From Palsa-1392 sp036490335 (GTDB taxonomy: Bacteria; Verrucomicrobiota; Verrucomicrobiia; Chthoniobacterales; UBA10450), in contig DASXEB010000004.1 in NCBI GenBank assembly GCA_036490335.1, positions 124,001 to 188,000 on the forward strand: a stretch of 64,000 nt of DNA, in the 5' to 3' direction. This document shows positions 10,199 through 19,175 of the stretch, piece after piece (position 1 is the stretch's first letter; the number at the start of each line of letters is the position of its first letter). The notes below the pieces were generated by a model that was given only the letters and a program-made list of their open reading frames with translations, ran no database searches and was not told the origin of the DNA. A program made the position numbers and the translations under genes.

Positions 10199-12043
10199 TC
10201 AATCGGAAGTGTCGTCTTCCGTATTTTCCTTGTCCGTTTTGATCCCGTAAATCTCGCGCAAAATTTTCCCAATCATCGGCGCGGCCACCGAACCGCCGTG
10301 CACTTTGCTGCCGACATCGCCTTCGTACAAAGCCGCGAAAGCATACTGCGGTTTGTCCGCCGGCACGAAACCGGCGAACCACGCCGCCGTTCGCTCCTTG
10401 TCTTTCGGACCCCACTGCGCTGTGCCGGTTTTTCCCGCGACCGAAACTTTGTCGAGACTCGCCTGGTGCGCAGTGCCGGCCGGTGCGTTGACCGCATCGA
10501 CCATGGCGGTGTGAATCGTCTGCATCGTCTGAGGCGACGCGCCGATGACCTTTTTCGCGCGCACGGAATAGGCGGCGACGATTTCGTTGCTCACTGCCTG
10601 GACCTGCTGCACGAGCCGCGTCTGATAAAACGTCCCGCCGTTCGCAACGATCGCCATCGACTGCGCCATTTGCAGCGGGGTGACGAGCAGGTCGCCCTGG
10701 CCGATGGAAAGATTCGCGATGTCGCCGCCGAGAATTTTGCGGCCGTGCGTCGCCTTCATGTAGTCGTCGTTAGGCAAACGCCCTTCCGCTTCGCCGCGGA
10801 GCGGAATCCCCGTTTTCGCGCCGTAGCCGAGCCGCGCCGCCCAGTCCATGATCGGTCCCGCGCCGGTCTTGATCCCGACCTGATAAAACCACGTGTCGCA
10901 CGATTGCGTCAGCGCCTGGACGAAATTGAGCGAGCCGCGATCAGTGTGTTTCCAATTGTGAAACGTCGTGTTCCCGATCTCCATCGAGGGCACGCATTCG
11001 TATTCATCCTGCGGCGTAACAGCTTTGCTCTCGAGCGCCGCGATCCCGACCGTGACCTTGAAGGTCGAGCCCGGCGGATAAGCCGAGCGAAACGCGCGCG
11101 GCAGCAGCGGAATGTCGGGATCGTCCTGCAGTTGCTTGAATTTCGCGGCCGAAATCGAAGGCGTGAAATCGTTCGGGTCGTAGGTCGGCCACGATGCCAT
11201 CGCGAGCACGTCGCCGCTGTTCGGATCGATGATCACGATCGCGCCCCGCTTCGCTTTCGCCGCCAGCGCCTTTTCCGCCAGCTCCTGCAAATGCAGATCG
11301 AGCGTGGTGACGACGTTGTACCCCGGAACCGGCGGATCGACGACGCGCTCGGAAGTTTTCCGGCCGTTGCGATCGAAGGTGACTTTGAAATGTCCGTGCC
11401 GTCCGGTCAGCATGCTGTCGAAAGTTTGCTCGAGACCTTCACGACCCTCCGTTTCCGGCCAGAGCAACTGGCCATTCTGAATCGGGCTGTCGGCGTTGCG
11501 CCCGTTGCGCCCGGTGTAGCCGACGATTTGTCCGGCCACCTTTTCGTTAGGATAAAATCGGATGTAAACCGGCTTGAGCGAAAGCCCGTCGTTCGCGTCG
11601 CTGCGGAACGAGCCCTGTTCCGCCGCGCTCAGATTTTGCGCGATCTCGAACGGCAAGAAACCGCGGTTGTGGTAATGCCGCAAAATCGCTGCGTCCGGAA
11701 TTTGCAGCGAACGACCGAGCGCCTGCTCTGCGATTTTGATTTTCGCGTGCGCGAACGCGAGCGCCTGCGCGTTGGAAAAATCGAGCGGCGTTGGGAAATC
11801 GATCGCGAGATTGTAACTGAGTTTATTTTGCGCGAGCGGCGTGCCGTTGCGATCGGAAATCTGGCCGCGCGGCGCCGGGATATCGAGCAGGTAAGTCCGC
11901 GCCTGCTTTTGTGTCTCGAAAGTCGGCTGGATCGTCTCCGCGGATGGGCTCGGACTCGCGGCCGGCGGAGGCGAAACGTCCTGGCCTAACGAGAGCGCGA
12001 TCGACGAAAAGAAAACAAGCGGAAGCAAACGAGAATGGCGCAT
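10199..12043 (-). CDS. mrdA: Penicillin-binding protein 2, peptidoglycan transpeptidase
   Basis: 614 residues. It cross-links peptidoglycan during cell elongation. After a hydrophobic N-terminal segment (about 5-19) and a proline-rich stretch comes the PBP dimerisation domain (PRGQISDRNGTPLAQN). The transpeptidase domain follows with SxxK as STFK (Ser about 326), SxN as SCD (about 381) and KTG in AGKTGTAQ. The short hydrophobic stretch is followed closely by small residues and Gln, so it resembles a signal peptide as much as the usual anchor. The start codon at 12043 directly abuts a 9-bp motif copy in the 14-bp gap after uvrC. mreB/rodA are not nearby. Confidence 0.92.
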   Translation of the reverse strand: MRHSRLLPLVFFSSIALSLGQDVSPPPAASPSPSAETIQPTFETQKQARTYLLDIPAPRGQISDRNGTPLAQNKLSYNLAIDFPTPLDFSNAQALAFAHAKIKIAEQALGRSLQIPDAAILRHYHNRGFLPFEIAQNLSAAEQGSFRSDANDGLSLKPVYIRFYPNEKVAGQIVGYTGRNGRNADSPIQNGQLLWPETEGREGLEQTFDSMLTGRHGHFKVTFDRNGRKTSERVVDPPVPGYNVVTTLDLHLQELAEKALAAKAKRGAIVIIDPNSGDVLAMASWPTYDPNDFTPSISAAKFKQLQDDPDIPLLPRAFRSAYPPGSTFKVTVGIAALESKAVTPQDEYECVPSMEIGNTTFHNWKHTDRGSLNFVQALTQSCDTWFYQVGIKTGAGPIMDWAARLGYGAKTGIPLRGEAEGRLPNDDYMKATHGRKILGGDIANLSIGQGDLLVTPLQMAQSMAIVANGGTFYQTRLVQQVQAVSNEIVAAYSVRAKKVIGASPQTMQTIHTAMVDAVNAPAGTAHQASLDKVSVAGKTGTAQWGPKDKERTAAWFAGFVPADKPQYAFAALYEGDVGSKVHGGSVAAPMIGKILREIYGIKTDKENTEDDTSD

Positions 12044-12057
12044 TCGTTAGGCAAAAT

Positions 12058-13674
12058 TCAGTGCCGCTGCAAAAAGCGGTGCACTTCCTCCGCTAACTTC
12101 TGGCCTATCCCTTCGGTCGAAGCAATCTCTTCGACGCTCGCTTTGCGCAGCCGCTGCACCGAGCCAAACTTGCGCAAGAGCAGATTTTTCCGGTTCTGGC
12201 TCACGCCCGGGCAATCGTCGAGAATGCTTTCGCCGATCCGCTTTTTCATCAGCAACTGGTGATAGGTATTCGCAAAACGATGCGCCTCGTCGCGAATGCG
12301 CTGGAGCAAACGCAGCGCGCCCGAATCTTCCGGCAAACGCAACGGCAGCGCGCGACCCGGCCGATAAATTTCCTCGAACTCTTTCGCCAAACCGATGATC
12401 GGCAGCTCGTGCAAACCGAGCCGCTGCAGCTCGCGACAAGCCGACGAAAGCTGTCCCTTCCCGCCATCGACGATGACGAGATCCGGCAGACGAACGGCGA
12501 CAAATTTGTCGTCTCGGGCCAGCTCGTTCTCCGCGGTTTGACTCGTTAGGCGCGAGATCGCTTCACCCGGATTTTCCTGCGAGAATTCGGCCGAATCAGA
12601 ATGCACCTCGCGCGCTTGCAAGAGCACACGCGAATACCGCCGCCTAACGACTTCGGCCATGCTCGCAAAATCATCCTGTCCTTCGACCGTGCGAATCCGG
12701 TAGCGCCGATAATTATTTTTATCCGGCACGCCTTCGCGGAACGAAACCATCGAGGCGACCACGTGCGTCGTCGAGATGTTCGAGATGTCGAAACATTCCA
12801 TCACGATCGGCAGCGCCGGCAGTTGCAGCGCATCGGCGAGCGCGCGCACGTCGGCCTGCGGATCGATCGCGCTCGGCAAACTGTGCCGCGTGAAACGCCG
12901 CATCGGCCGCGTCGTCCGTCGCAAATCCTCGAGCATGTTGCGGAGCTCCGCGGCCTTCTCAAAATCCATTTTCGCCGCCGCTTTTTGCATCTCGCCTTCG
13001 ACCGCGTTGATCATTTCGCGCGAGTGTCCTTCCAAAAATTCCGCCGCCTGCGCGACGCGCTCGCGATAAATCTCGGCATTGATTTCGCTCAAACGCATCG
13101 GCACCTGATAGGTCGCCGACTTCAACTCACGCTCGGTCGGCGCGCCGCGTCCAAACGTGAGTACGCCGAATTTTTTTCGCATAAAATTCAGCGTCTGCCG
13201 CAACGCCCCCGCGTGCGCGTAGGGGCCGAAATAGCGCGCGCCATCCTCCTTCTTGAATCGCGCCAGCCGAAAGCGCGGCCACTCTTCCGTCGGATCGAGT
13301 TTCACGACCAGGAACCGTTTGTCGTCGCGAAAGGAAATGTTGTAACGCGGCCGATATTCCTTGATCAATTTGCCTTCGAGCAGAATCGATTCCGCCTCGC
13401 TCTGCACCGTGTGCGTTTCGAAATCCCAAACCGCATCGAGCAGCGCGCGCGTTTTCAGATCGGCCACCGCCATTTTCGACGGCATGAAATAGGAACCGAC
13501 GCGCTTGCGCAGATCGCGCGCCTTGCCGACGTAGATCACACGGCCGAATCGATCGCGCATGAGATAAACGCCCGGCTTGTGCGGCACCTCATGCACTTTT
13601 TTGTTCAGCTCCGGCTTCTCCTTCGATAGCGGCACAATTGTGAGAAAGTACTCGCAAATGTGGGATGTCGCCAT
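12058..13674 (-). CDS. uvrC: UvrABC excinuclease subunit C
   Basis: About 538 residues. It makes both incisions in nucleotide excision repair. The GIY-YIG nuclease domain is at the N-terminus (KPGVYLMRDRFGRVIYVGKARDLRKRV). A UVR motif (AAAKMDFEKAAELRNMLEDL), the RNase H-like domain (MECFDISN, DGGKGQLSSA) and a terminal helix-hairpin-helix (CPGVSQNRKNLLLRKFGS) follow. The ATG at 13674 overlaps the divergent reductase start by 17 bp; a GTG at 13635 would avoid this and is an alternative. The longer ORF upstream to 13875 lies antisense to that gene and is rejected. mrdA follows 14 bp downstream and may be co-transcribed. Confidence 0.94.
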   Translation of the reverse strand: MATSHICEYFLTIVPLSKEKPELNKKVHEVPHKPGVYLMRDRFGRVIYVGKARDLRKRVGSYFMPSKMAVADLKTRALLDAVWDFETHTVQSEAESILLEGKLIKEYRPRYNISFRDDKRFLVVKLDPTEEWPRFRLARFKKEDGARYFGPYAHAGALRQTLNFMRKKFGVLTFGRGAPTERELKSATYQVPMRLSEINAEIYRERVAQAAEFLEGHSREMINAVEGEMQKAAAKMDFEKAAELRNMLEDLRRTTRPMRRFTRHSLPSAIDPQADVRALADALQLPALPIVMECFDISNISTTHVVASMVSFREGVPDKNNYRRYRIRTVEGQDDFASMAEVVRRRYSRVLLQAREVHSDSAEFSQENPGEAISRLTSQTAENELARDDKFVAVRLPDLVIVDGGKGQLSSACRELQRLGLHELPIIGLAKEFEEIYRPGRALPLRLPEDSGALRLLQRIRDEAHRFANTYHQLLMKKRIGESILDDCPGVSQNRKNLLLRKFGSVQRLRKASVEEIASTEGIGQKLAEEVHRFLQRH

Positions 13675-14704
13675 CGTGGGCAGCGGCCCGGCGGGCGCGA
13701 GCTGCGCCGCCTTTTGCGCGCGGGCCGGTCTGCGCACACTCGTGATCGAACGCGCGATTTTTCCTCGCGAAAAAGTGTGCGGCGATTGCCTGAACCCAAC
13801 CTGTTGGCCGGTTCTCGAACGTCTCGGCGTCGCCGCCGAAATCCGCGCCGCGCCGCACGGGAAATTATCGAGCATCGATTACATCGACCTGCGCGGACGA
13901 ACGATCACGGCGCCGCTACCCGCGGGCGAAAATGCCGAGATCGCGATTAAGCGCAGCCTCCTCGACAACATTTTGCGCCGGCGCGCCCAGTCGTTAGGCG
14001 CAGAAGTGCGCGAAGGCGCCACTTTGCTTTTCGTTAGGCGCGAAAGCGAAATTTGGAACCTGGGTACTGACAACTTTTCCGAACGCGCAAAAATTCTCGT
14101 CGCTGCCGACGGACGCAACTCCACCGTCGCGCGGCTCTGCGATCTGATGCCGCGAAAAACGCGCGATCGCGTCGCGCTGCAAACGCATCTGTCTTTGCCA
14201 AAGAATTTCGGCGAGCGCGTCGTCCTCCAGTTGTTGCCCGAAGGTTATTCCGGACAAGCGCCGGTCGGTGACAGCCAGCTCAATCTTTGTCTCGTCAGCC
14301 GGCCTAACGATCTCGCAGCGATCAAACTTTGGGCGGAGCGCACCTTCGGGCTTGCCTCCGATCACGCCTGGCGCACGATCGCGCCGCTGGCTCGCTCGCC
14401 GTTGCCGGCCGAGACGGGGAATTTATTTCTCGTTGGCGACGCCGCGCGTGTGGTCGAGCCGTTCACCGGCGAAGGAATTTACTACGCGCTGCGCTCCGGC
14501 GAGCTGGCCGCCGAGGCAATCATCGCTCGAGAGCCGAAGCGTTATGCCGCGGCTCATCGGCGACTTTATGGCGGCCGTCTTTGGATCAACGCCGTCGCGC
14601 GTTTCGCGGTCGAACATCCGCGCCTGACGACCAACCTGGTGCGCTGTATGCCTAACGAGAAGAAGATCCTGCGGCTGCTGACGAAGAAAGTCGTGCAGCC
14701 TTGA
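13658..14704 (+). CDS. FAD-dependent oxidoreductase, geranylgeranyl reductase family
   Basis: 348 residues. It starts at MWDVAIVGSGPAG, a canonical dinucleotide-binding beta-alpha-beta motif at the extreme N-terminus; the longer ORF from 13577 adds an unlikely Cys/Ser-rich leader. EKVCGDCLNP resembles the second flavoprotein motif, and LFLVGDAARVVEPFTGEGIYYAL is the family's conserved FAD-contacting segment. Members reduce polyprenyl chains or oxidise/reduce menaquinone-like lipids; the substrate is unknown here. Three exact motif copies fall inside it plus one at its 3' end (14650). The gene overlaps folD by 53 bp tail to tail. Confidence 0.87.
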   Translation: MWDVAIVGSGPAGASCAAFCARAGLRTLVIERAIFPREKVCGDCLNPTCWPVLERLGVAAEIRAAPHGKLSSIDYIDLRGRTITAPLPAGENAEIAIKRSLLDNILRRRAQSLGAEVREGATLLFVRRESEIWNLGTDNFSERAKILVAADGRNSTVARLCDLMPRKTRDRVALQTHLSLPKNFGERVVLQLLPEGYSGQAPVGDSQLNLCLVSRPNDLAAIKLWAERTFGLASDHAWRTIAPLARSPLPAETGNLFLVGDAARVVEPFTGEGIYYALRSGELAAEAIIAREPKRYAAAHRRLYGGRLWINAVARFAVEHPRLTTNLVRCMPNEKKILRLLTKKVVQP

Positions 14705-15548
14705 CGGTGTTCGACATCAGCATCGCGATCGTCATCGGGCCGACGCCGCCAGGAACCGGCGTGATCGCGGAAGTTTTCGGCGCGACTTCGTCAAACGCGA
14801 CGTCACCGACCAGGCGATAACCGCGCGGCGCATTGACGTCTTCGACCCGGTTGATGCCGACGTCGATCACGACCGCGCCATTGTTCACATGCTCCGATCT
14901 AACGAACTGAGCCTGTCCGATCGCGGCCACGATCACGTCGGCCGAGCGGGTGATCGCGGCGAGGTTGCGCGTGCGCGAATGCACCACGGTCACGGTCGCG
15001 TCGTTCCCTTTTTGCATGAGGAGAAGCGCGAGCGGTTTGCCGACGATCATGCTCCGGCCGAGCACGACGACGTGCGCGCCGCTGACCGCGACGCCGCTGT
15101 CTTTGAGCAAACGCAAACAGCCCAACGGCGTACAGGGAACGAACCCGCTCTCGTCGCCGAGCGCGAGCTTCGCGATATTGAGCGGGTGAAAACCGTCGAC
15201 GTCCTTCGCGGGTTCGAGCGCCCTAACGATGGTGCTTTCGTCGATCTGTTTCGGCGGCGGCGATTGCACGAGAATGCCGTGGATCGCGGGATCGCGATTC
15301 AATTCTTTGACCCGCGCGAGCAGCTCGGCCTGCGTCGTCTCCGCGGACAACTCGAGCTTCACCGAATGCAGCCCGAGCTCGCGGCACATTTTGTCTTTCG
15401 CGCGCACGTAGGCGCGCGACGCCGGATCGTCGCCGACGAGCACAACCGCGAGTCCCGGAATCGTGCCCGACAATTTCAGTTGCGCGATTTCGTCGCGCAA
15501 TTCTGCGTAAAGCTTTTCCGCGATCGCGCGGCCGTCGATTAACTTCAT
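14652..15548 (-). CDS. folD: Bifunctional methylenetetrahydrofolate dehydrogenase/cyclohydrolase
   Basis: 298 residues. It interconverts 5,10-methylene-, methenyl- and 10-formyl-tetrahydrofolate in one-carbon metabolism. The N-terminus MKLIDGRAIAEKL, the catalytic lysine region SRAYVRAKDKMC, GILVQSPPP, the NADP site VVVLGRSMIVGKPLALLL, and PVPGGVGPMTIAML are all family-diagnostic. The Ser/Ala-rich C-terminal tail (SSSAAAGSSSR) results from overlap with the opposite-strand reductase. Its start overlaps the stop of the acyltransferase-like gene by 4 bp (15545-15548), so the two are likely coupled. Confidence 0.96.
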   Translation of the reverse strand: MKLIDGRAIAEKLYAELRDEIAQLKLSGTIPGLAVVLVGDDPASRAYVRAKDKMCRELGLHSVKLELSAETTQAELLARVKELNRDPAIHGILVQSPPPKQIDESTIVRALEPAKDVDGFHPLNIAKLALGDESGFVPCTPLGCLRLLKDSGVAVSGAHVVVLGRSMIVGKPLALLLMQKGNDATVTVVHSRTRNLAAITRSADVIVAAIGQAQFVRSEHVNNGAVVIDVGINRVEDVNAPRGYRLVGDVAFDEVAPKTSAITPVPGGVGPMTIAMLMSNTVKAARLSSSAAAGSSSR

Positions 15549-16189
15549 CGCATCTGCACTAGCTGCATCATCGCCGCCTGCAAACGGCGGCGCTCGCGCT
15601 CGAATTCTTCGTCGGTGCTTGTCGGCGCTACGGTGTGCGGCGCGGCGAAAGTCACGCGCACTTTCGAGAACGGTTTTGGAAGAATAAATCGGTCCCAGCT
15701 GCGCAGACGCCAGCAGCTCGAAAATTCGAAATTGATCGGCACGACGGCGGCGCCCGATTGTTGGGCGAGAAAAATAATTCCCTGCCCGAGCTTGTAAGCC
15801 GGGCCGCGCGGGCCGTCGGGCGTGATGACGACGTCGCGCCCGCTCGCGATCACTTCCGCGAGCTGGCGAATGGCGGTGGCGCCTTTGCGCGAGCTCGATC
15901 CCCGGACGACTTCGAATCCGAAGCGCTCGACCAGATCGGCGAGAAGCGCGCCGTCGCGGCTGGTGCTGATGAGCGCCGCGCCCTGTCGCTGCGGGAGAAA
16001 TCGCCTAACGACAAAAGGAAGGAGCAACAAGCGATTGTGCCAGAGCGCGCCGATGTAGCGTTCGTTAGGCGGAGTGCCGATGACACCGGCGCGATCGTCG
16101 ATCTCGAAGCGCAGGGTTTTCGCCCAGACCTGGAGCAGACGATGGCCGAAAGCGAGCAGCCATCGCGCGCGCCAGCCTTCGATTTTCAA
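15545..16189 (-). CDS. DUF374-family lysophospholipid-acyltransferase-like protein
   Basis: 214 residues. The pattern ALWHNRLLLLPFV (an NHxxxxD-like acceptor site variant), STSRDGALLADLVERFGFEVVRGSSSRKG, DVVITPDGPRGPAYKLGQG and AVVPINFEFSSCWRLRSWDRF matches the DUF374 family, related to LPLAT acyltransferases. Members are thought to act on lipid A or Kdo-lipids at the inner membrane. The specific acyl transfer is not established. It is 4 bp upstream-overlapping with folD, an arrangement without obvious biochemical logic. Two motif copies in opposite orientation (16003 and 16062) lie within the gene. Confidence 0.8.
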   Translation of the reverse strand: MKIEGWRARWLLAFGHRLLQVWAKTLRFEIDDRAGVIGTPPNERYIGALWHNRLLLLPFVVRRFLPQRQGAALISTSRDGALLADLVERFGFEVVRGSSSRKGATAIRQLAEVIASGRDVVITPDGPRGPAYKLGQGIIFLAQQSGAAVVPINFEFSSCWRLRSWDRFILPKPFSKVRVTFAAPHTVAPTSTDEEFERERRRLQAAMMQLVQMR

Positions 16190-16291
16190 AGCGCAGTCCT
16201 TTGCTTTTGGCTTCGCGGTTGTGAGGAAGAAAACATGCGGATGCGCTGCGCGAATTTGAAATCAAGCGTTATCGGGCGCAATGAATCTGCG

Positions 16292-16678
16292 ATGATCAAG
16301 AAGCTTTTGCATACGCGCTATCGCGTCCACGATCTGGAAAAGACGGTTTCATTTTATCGCGACGTGCTCGGATTGGAAGAAGTCCGTCGTCACACTTCGG
16401 GCCGCGGCTCGCAACTTGTTTTCGTGAAAGCGCCGCAAAGCGAAGAGGAAATCGAGCTCTGCAAATTCGACCAGAGCGGGCCGGTCCAAGTCGGGCCGGA
16501 TCTGACGCATCTCGCTTTTGAGGTCGACGATCTCGAGGCCTTCGCGAAAAAAACGGCCGCGAAAGGTTATCCCCTTTCCGACGGCCCGCACCCGAACGGC
16601 AAAGGCGGCGCGATCGCGTTTATCGACGCGCCGGAAGGCTACGAGATCGAATTGATCCAGCGCGGGAGCGATCGTTAG
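16292..16678 (+). CDS. VOC-superfamily protein, lactoylglutathione-lyase-like
   Basis: 128 residues. The start MIKKLLHTRYRVHDLEK is chosen; the much longer ORF from 15635 is an antisense shadow of the acyltransferase gene. A His near residue 7, SFYRDVLGLEE, a His in LTHLAFEVDDL and a Glu in GYEIELIQR occupy the positions of glyoxalase I metal ligands. It likely isomerises a methylglyoxal adduct, but other VOC enzymes cannot be excluded. The stop TAG is supplied by a motif copy (16672-16680), read as CGT-TAG. Confidence 0.85.
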   Translation: MIKKLLHTRYRVHDLEKTVSFYRDVLGLEEVRRHTSGRGSQLVFVKAPQSEEEIELCKFDQSGPVQVGPDLTHLAFEVDDLEAFAKKTAAKGYPLSDGPHPNGKGGAIAFIDAPEGYEIELIQRGSDR

Positions 16679-16724
16679 GCGCGATCATTGCTTCAACATG
16701 GAGGATGCGATTATTTTCACGACC

Positions 16725-17633
16725 ATGAGGCGGAGAATTGCGAACCGCTGTTGCCTAACGACTGCGCTGGCGCTTTTCGGAGTTGCGCTTTGCGCGCCGC
16801 AACTGGCCGCTCATCCGGTCAGGCGCGCGCTGCCGGCGGATGATAGCGATGAACCGGTTGTGGCGTATCCGACGCCGGCGCCGACCGGCGAAAAAGTCGC
16901 GGTGCCGAAAACGCGCGCCGCCGCGGTGCTCGTGACCGACGTCCGCTCCGGCCAGATTCTTTACGAGAAAAATGCTGACGAGCCGCGCGCCGTCGCGAGC
17001 ACGCAAAAATTATTGACCGCGCTCATCGTCGCCGAGTCGGGTTATCTCGATCAATCGGTCACGGTCGAGCCGACCGACACCGACGCCGAACCGGTGAAGC
17101 TGAACATTCGTCCCGGCGAAATTTACGAGCGGATCGATCTGCTCCGCGCGCTTCTGGTGAAAAGCCCTAACGACGTCGCGCGTTGTCTCGCGCGCGACAA
17201 CGCCGGCAGCATCGAGGCCTTTGCCGACAAAATGAACGCGAAAGCGCGCGAGCTCGGCGCGACCCATTCGCATTTCGTGAACCCGAACGGCCTCCCGATT
17301 CCCGATCAATACACGACCGCGCGCGACCTCGCGATCATCGCGCGCGCGGCTTATTCGAACCCGACGATTCGCTCGATCGTTTGTCTGCCGCAGACCGTTT
17401 TTCGCTATTCAAACGGCCGCACGCGCGAGCTCGAGAACACGAACAAACTGCTCAAGCGACTGCCTTATTGTAACGGTATGAAGACTGGCTACACCGAGGC
17501 GGCGAGCCATTGCCTGGTCGCGAGCGGCACGCTGCCGGGTCGCGACGTTATCGTGGTCGTGCTCGGCGACAGCAAGTCGAATGTCTGGCGCGACGCGTCG
17601 GCTTTGCTCTCGTGGGGCTTGATCACGATGTGA
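16725..17633 (+). CDS. D-alanyl-D-alanine carboxypeptidase, S11 family (PBP5/6-like)
   Basis: About 302 residues. It trims the terminal D-Ala of peptidoglycan pentapeptides. The start at MRRRIANRCC gives a good signal peptide (basic start, hydrophobic LALFGVALCA); an ATG at 16698 would add nine residues. The three penicillin-binding motifs are present: SxxK in ASTQKL, SxN in KSPNDVA, and KTG in GMKTGYT. The protein ends soon after the catalytic domain and lacks the C-terminal beta domain and amphipathic anchor of E. coli PBP5. bioF follows 16 bp downstream. The Asn of the SxN motif is encoded by a one-mismatch copy of the 9-bp motif (CCCTAACGA). Confidence 0.9.
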   Translation: MRRRIANRCCLTTALALFGVALCAPQLAAHPVRRALPADDSDEPVVAYPTPAPTGEKVAVPKTRAAAVLVTDVRSGQILYEKNADEPRAVASTQKLLTALIVAESGYLDQSVTVEPTDTDAEPVKLNIRPGEIYERIDLLRALLVKSPNDVARCLARDNAGSIEAFADKMNAKARELGATHSHFVNPNGLPIPDQYTTARDLAIIARAAYSNPTIRSIVCLPQTVFRYSNGRTRELENTNKLLKRLPYCNGMKTGYTEAASHCLVASGTLPGRDVIVVVLGDSKSNVWRDASALLSWGLITM

Positions 17634-17649
17634 TGCGCGGTCCGCGCGA

Positions 17650-18816
17650 ATGAGCGACCTTTTCCAGGAGCAACTCGCCGCCCTCCGCGCGCGTTCGCTC
17701 CATCGCAAATTGCGCGAGATTGGCGGCGCGCAAGGTCCGGAAATTCAGATCGTCGGGCGGCAGCTCGTGAATTTTTCGTCGAACGATTATCTCGGCCTCG
17801 CGAACGATCCGATCCTGCGCGAAGCGGCAATCGAGGCCATAAAAAAATTCGGCGTCGGCGCGGGCGCGTCGCGTTTGCAGAGCGGCACGCAATCGCCGCA
17901 TGTCGCGCTCGAAAATGCGCTGATGAAATGGAGACGTGCTCCGGCGGCATTGGTGTTCAGCAGTGGTTTCGCGGCGGCCGTCGGCACTTTGCCCGCGCTC
18001 GCTTCGAAAAACGACGTCATCCTTCTCGATAAACTCTGTCATCCGTCGCTGATCGACGGCGCGCGTTTGAGCGGCGCAACGCTGCGCGTTTTCCCCCACA
18101 ATCATCTCGGCAAACTCGAGAGCCATCTCGAATGGACACAGCGCGAGCATCCGCAGGCGCGCGCAATCATTGTTACCGAATCGGTCTTTAGCATTGATGG
18201 CGACCGGCCATCGTTAGGCGAACTGATCGAGCTGAAAAAAAAGTTCGGGGCGGTTCTTTTGCTCGACGAAGCGCACGCGATCGGCGTCCTCGGCCCGAAC
18301 GGCCGCGGGCTCGCTGCCGAGCTCGGTCTCGAGGCGGGCGTCGATGTGCATCTCGGAACCTTGAGCAAAGCACTCGGGGTCAGCGGCGGTTACGTCTGCG
18401 GCTCGCGAAGTTTGATCGATTGGCTGATCAATCGCGCGCGGCCGTTTATTTTTTCGAGCGCGCCCCCGCCCGCGATGGCGGCCGCGGCAACGGCGGCGAT
18501 TGAATTTCTCGATTCGGCCGAAGGCGAAGCGCGTCGCATCACGCTCTGGCAGCGCATCGTTAGGCTAAAGACAGAATTGCCGGCAAAGGAAAATGCGCCC
18601 GCGCAATCGAGCAGCGCGATTTTGCCGTGGACGATCGGCGAGGAACAGGAAGCGCTCGATCTTTCCCGGGCGCTGCGCGAGCGCGGCCTGCTCGTGCCGG
18701 CGATTCGCTATCCGACCGTCGCGCGCGGCTCGGCTCGGCTGCGCATCGCGGTGAGCGCATCGCACTCCGGTGCGCAAATCGCGCGGCTCGGCGACGCGCT
18801 TCGGCAGCTCGCGTGA
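17650..18816 (+). CDS. bioF: 8-amino-7-oxononanoate synthase or related PLP-dependent alpha-oxoamine synthase
   Basis: 388 residues. This PLP enzyme condenses an acyl-CoA/ACP with an amino acid; in BioF, pimeloyl thioester with alanine for biotin. Visible are NFSSNDYLGLA, the phosphate/ring-binding CHPSLIDGARLSGA, LLLDEAHAIGVLG with the ring Asp, and the PLP lysine in GTLSKALGVSGGYVCGS. BioF fits best by length and the N-terminal pattern, but 2-amino-3-ketobutyrate ligase or serine palmitoyltransferase-like activity cannot be excluded. No other bio genes are in the window. It ends 4 bp before the convergent lipoprotein gene. Confidence 0.85.
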   Translation: MSDLFQEQLAALRARSLHRKLREIGGAQGPEIQIVGRQLVNFSSNDYLGLANDPILREAAIEAIKKFGVGAGASRLQSGTQSPHVALENALMKWRRAPAALVFSSGFAAAVGTLPALASKNDVILLDKLCHPSLIDGARLSGATLRVFPHNHLGKLESHLEWTQREHPQARAIIVTESVFSIDGDRPSLGELIELKKKFGAVLLLDEAHAIGVLGPNGRGLAAELGLEAGVDVHLGTLSKALGVSGGYVCGSRSLIDWLINRARPFIFSSAPPPAMAAAATAAIEFLDSAEGEARRITLWQRIVRLKTELPAKENAPAQSSSAILPWTIGEEQEALDLSRALRERGLLVPAIRYPTVARGSARLRIAVSASHSGAQIARLGDALRQLA

Positions 18817-18820
18817 CTCG

Positions 18821-19054
18821 TTAGGGGTGGGAAGCGGCGGCGTCGCGGAGCACCGGCGTCGGCACGTAGGCGGGATTCGTTCTTACGTCCGCCGGGCCTT
18901 CCGCCGGGATATCGGTTGTGCCCTCGGCGGGCGGCGCAGCCTCTGTGTTCGCGTAGCGTCCGGTCTGGCTGTTGTTGTTCGAGGCGCTGTGAGTCGTCGT
19001 GCAAGCAGGAAGCAGCGCCGCGGTGAGCAATGACAAGGCAATTTTCGTTTTCAT
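18821..19054 (-). CDS. Small predicted lipoprotein
   Basis: 77 residues from the ATG at 19054; a longer ORF start at 19096 would bury the signal. The signal peptide MKTKIALSLLTAALLPAC ends in a lipobox-like LLPAC, so Cys18 should be lipidated. The mature part is short, low in complexity and rich in Thr, Asn, Pro and Ala, with no known domain. Its stop codon TAA comes from a one-mismatch copy of the 9-bp motif (TCGTTAGGG). Function unknown. Confidence 0.7.
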   Translation of the reverse strand: MKTKIALSLLTAALLPACTTTHSASNNNSQTGRYANTEAAPPAEGTTDIPAEGPADVRTNPAYVPTPVLRDAAASHP

Positions 19055-19175
19055 TTTTGAACCCATTTTCGAGAGCGAAACCAACATCGCTCCCATCGGA
19101 CGTTATAATTACTATATTTCCGTTTCCGGTGGCAAGGATTTCTTTTTTGGTCGTCTTGCCTAACGACTAACGAAT

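Noticed and set aside
13675..13875. Upstream extension of UvrC
   Set aside because: Overlaps the divergent reductase coding sequence and adds basic low-complexity residues not found in UvrC.
15635..16291. Upstream extension of the VOC protein
   Set aside because: Antisense to the acyltransferase-like gene; the glyoxalase domain begins at MIKKLLHTRY.
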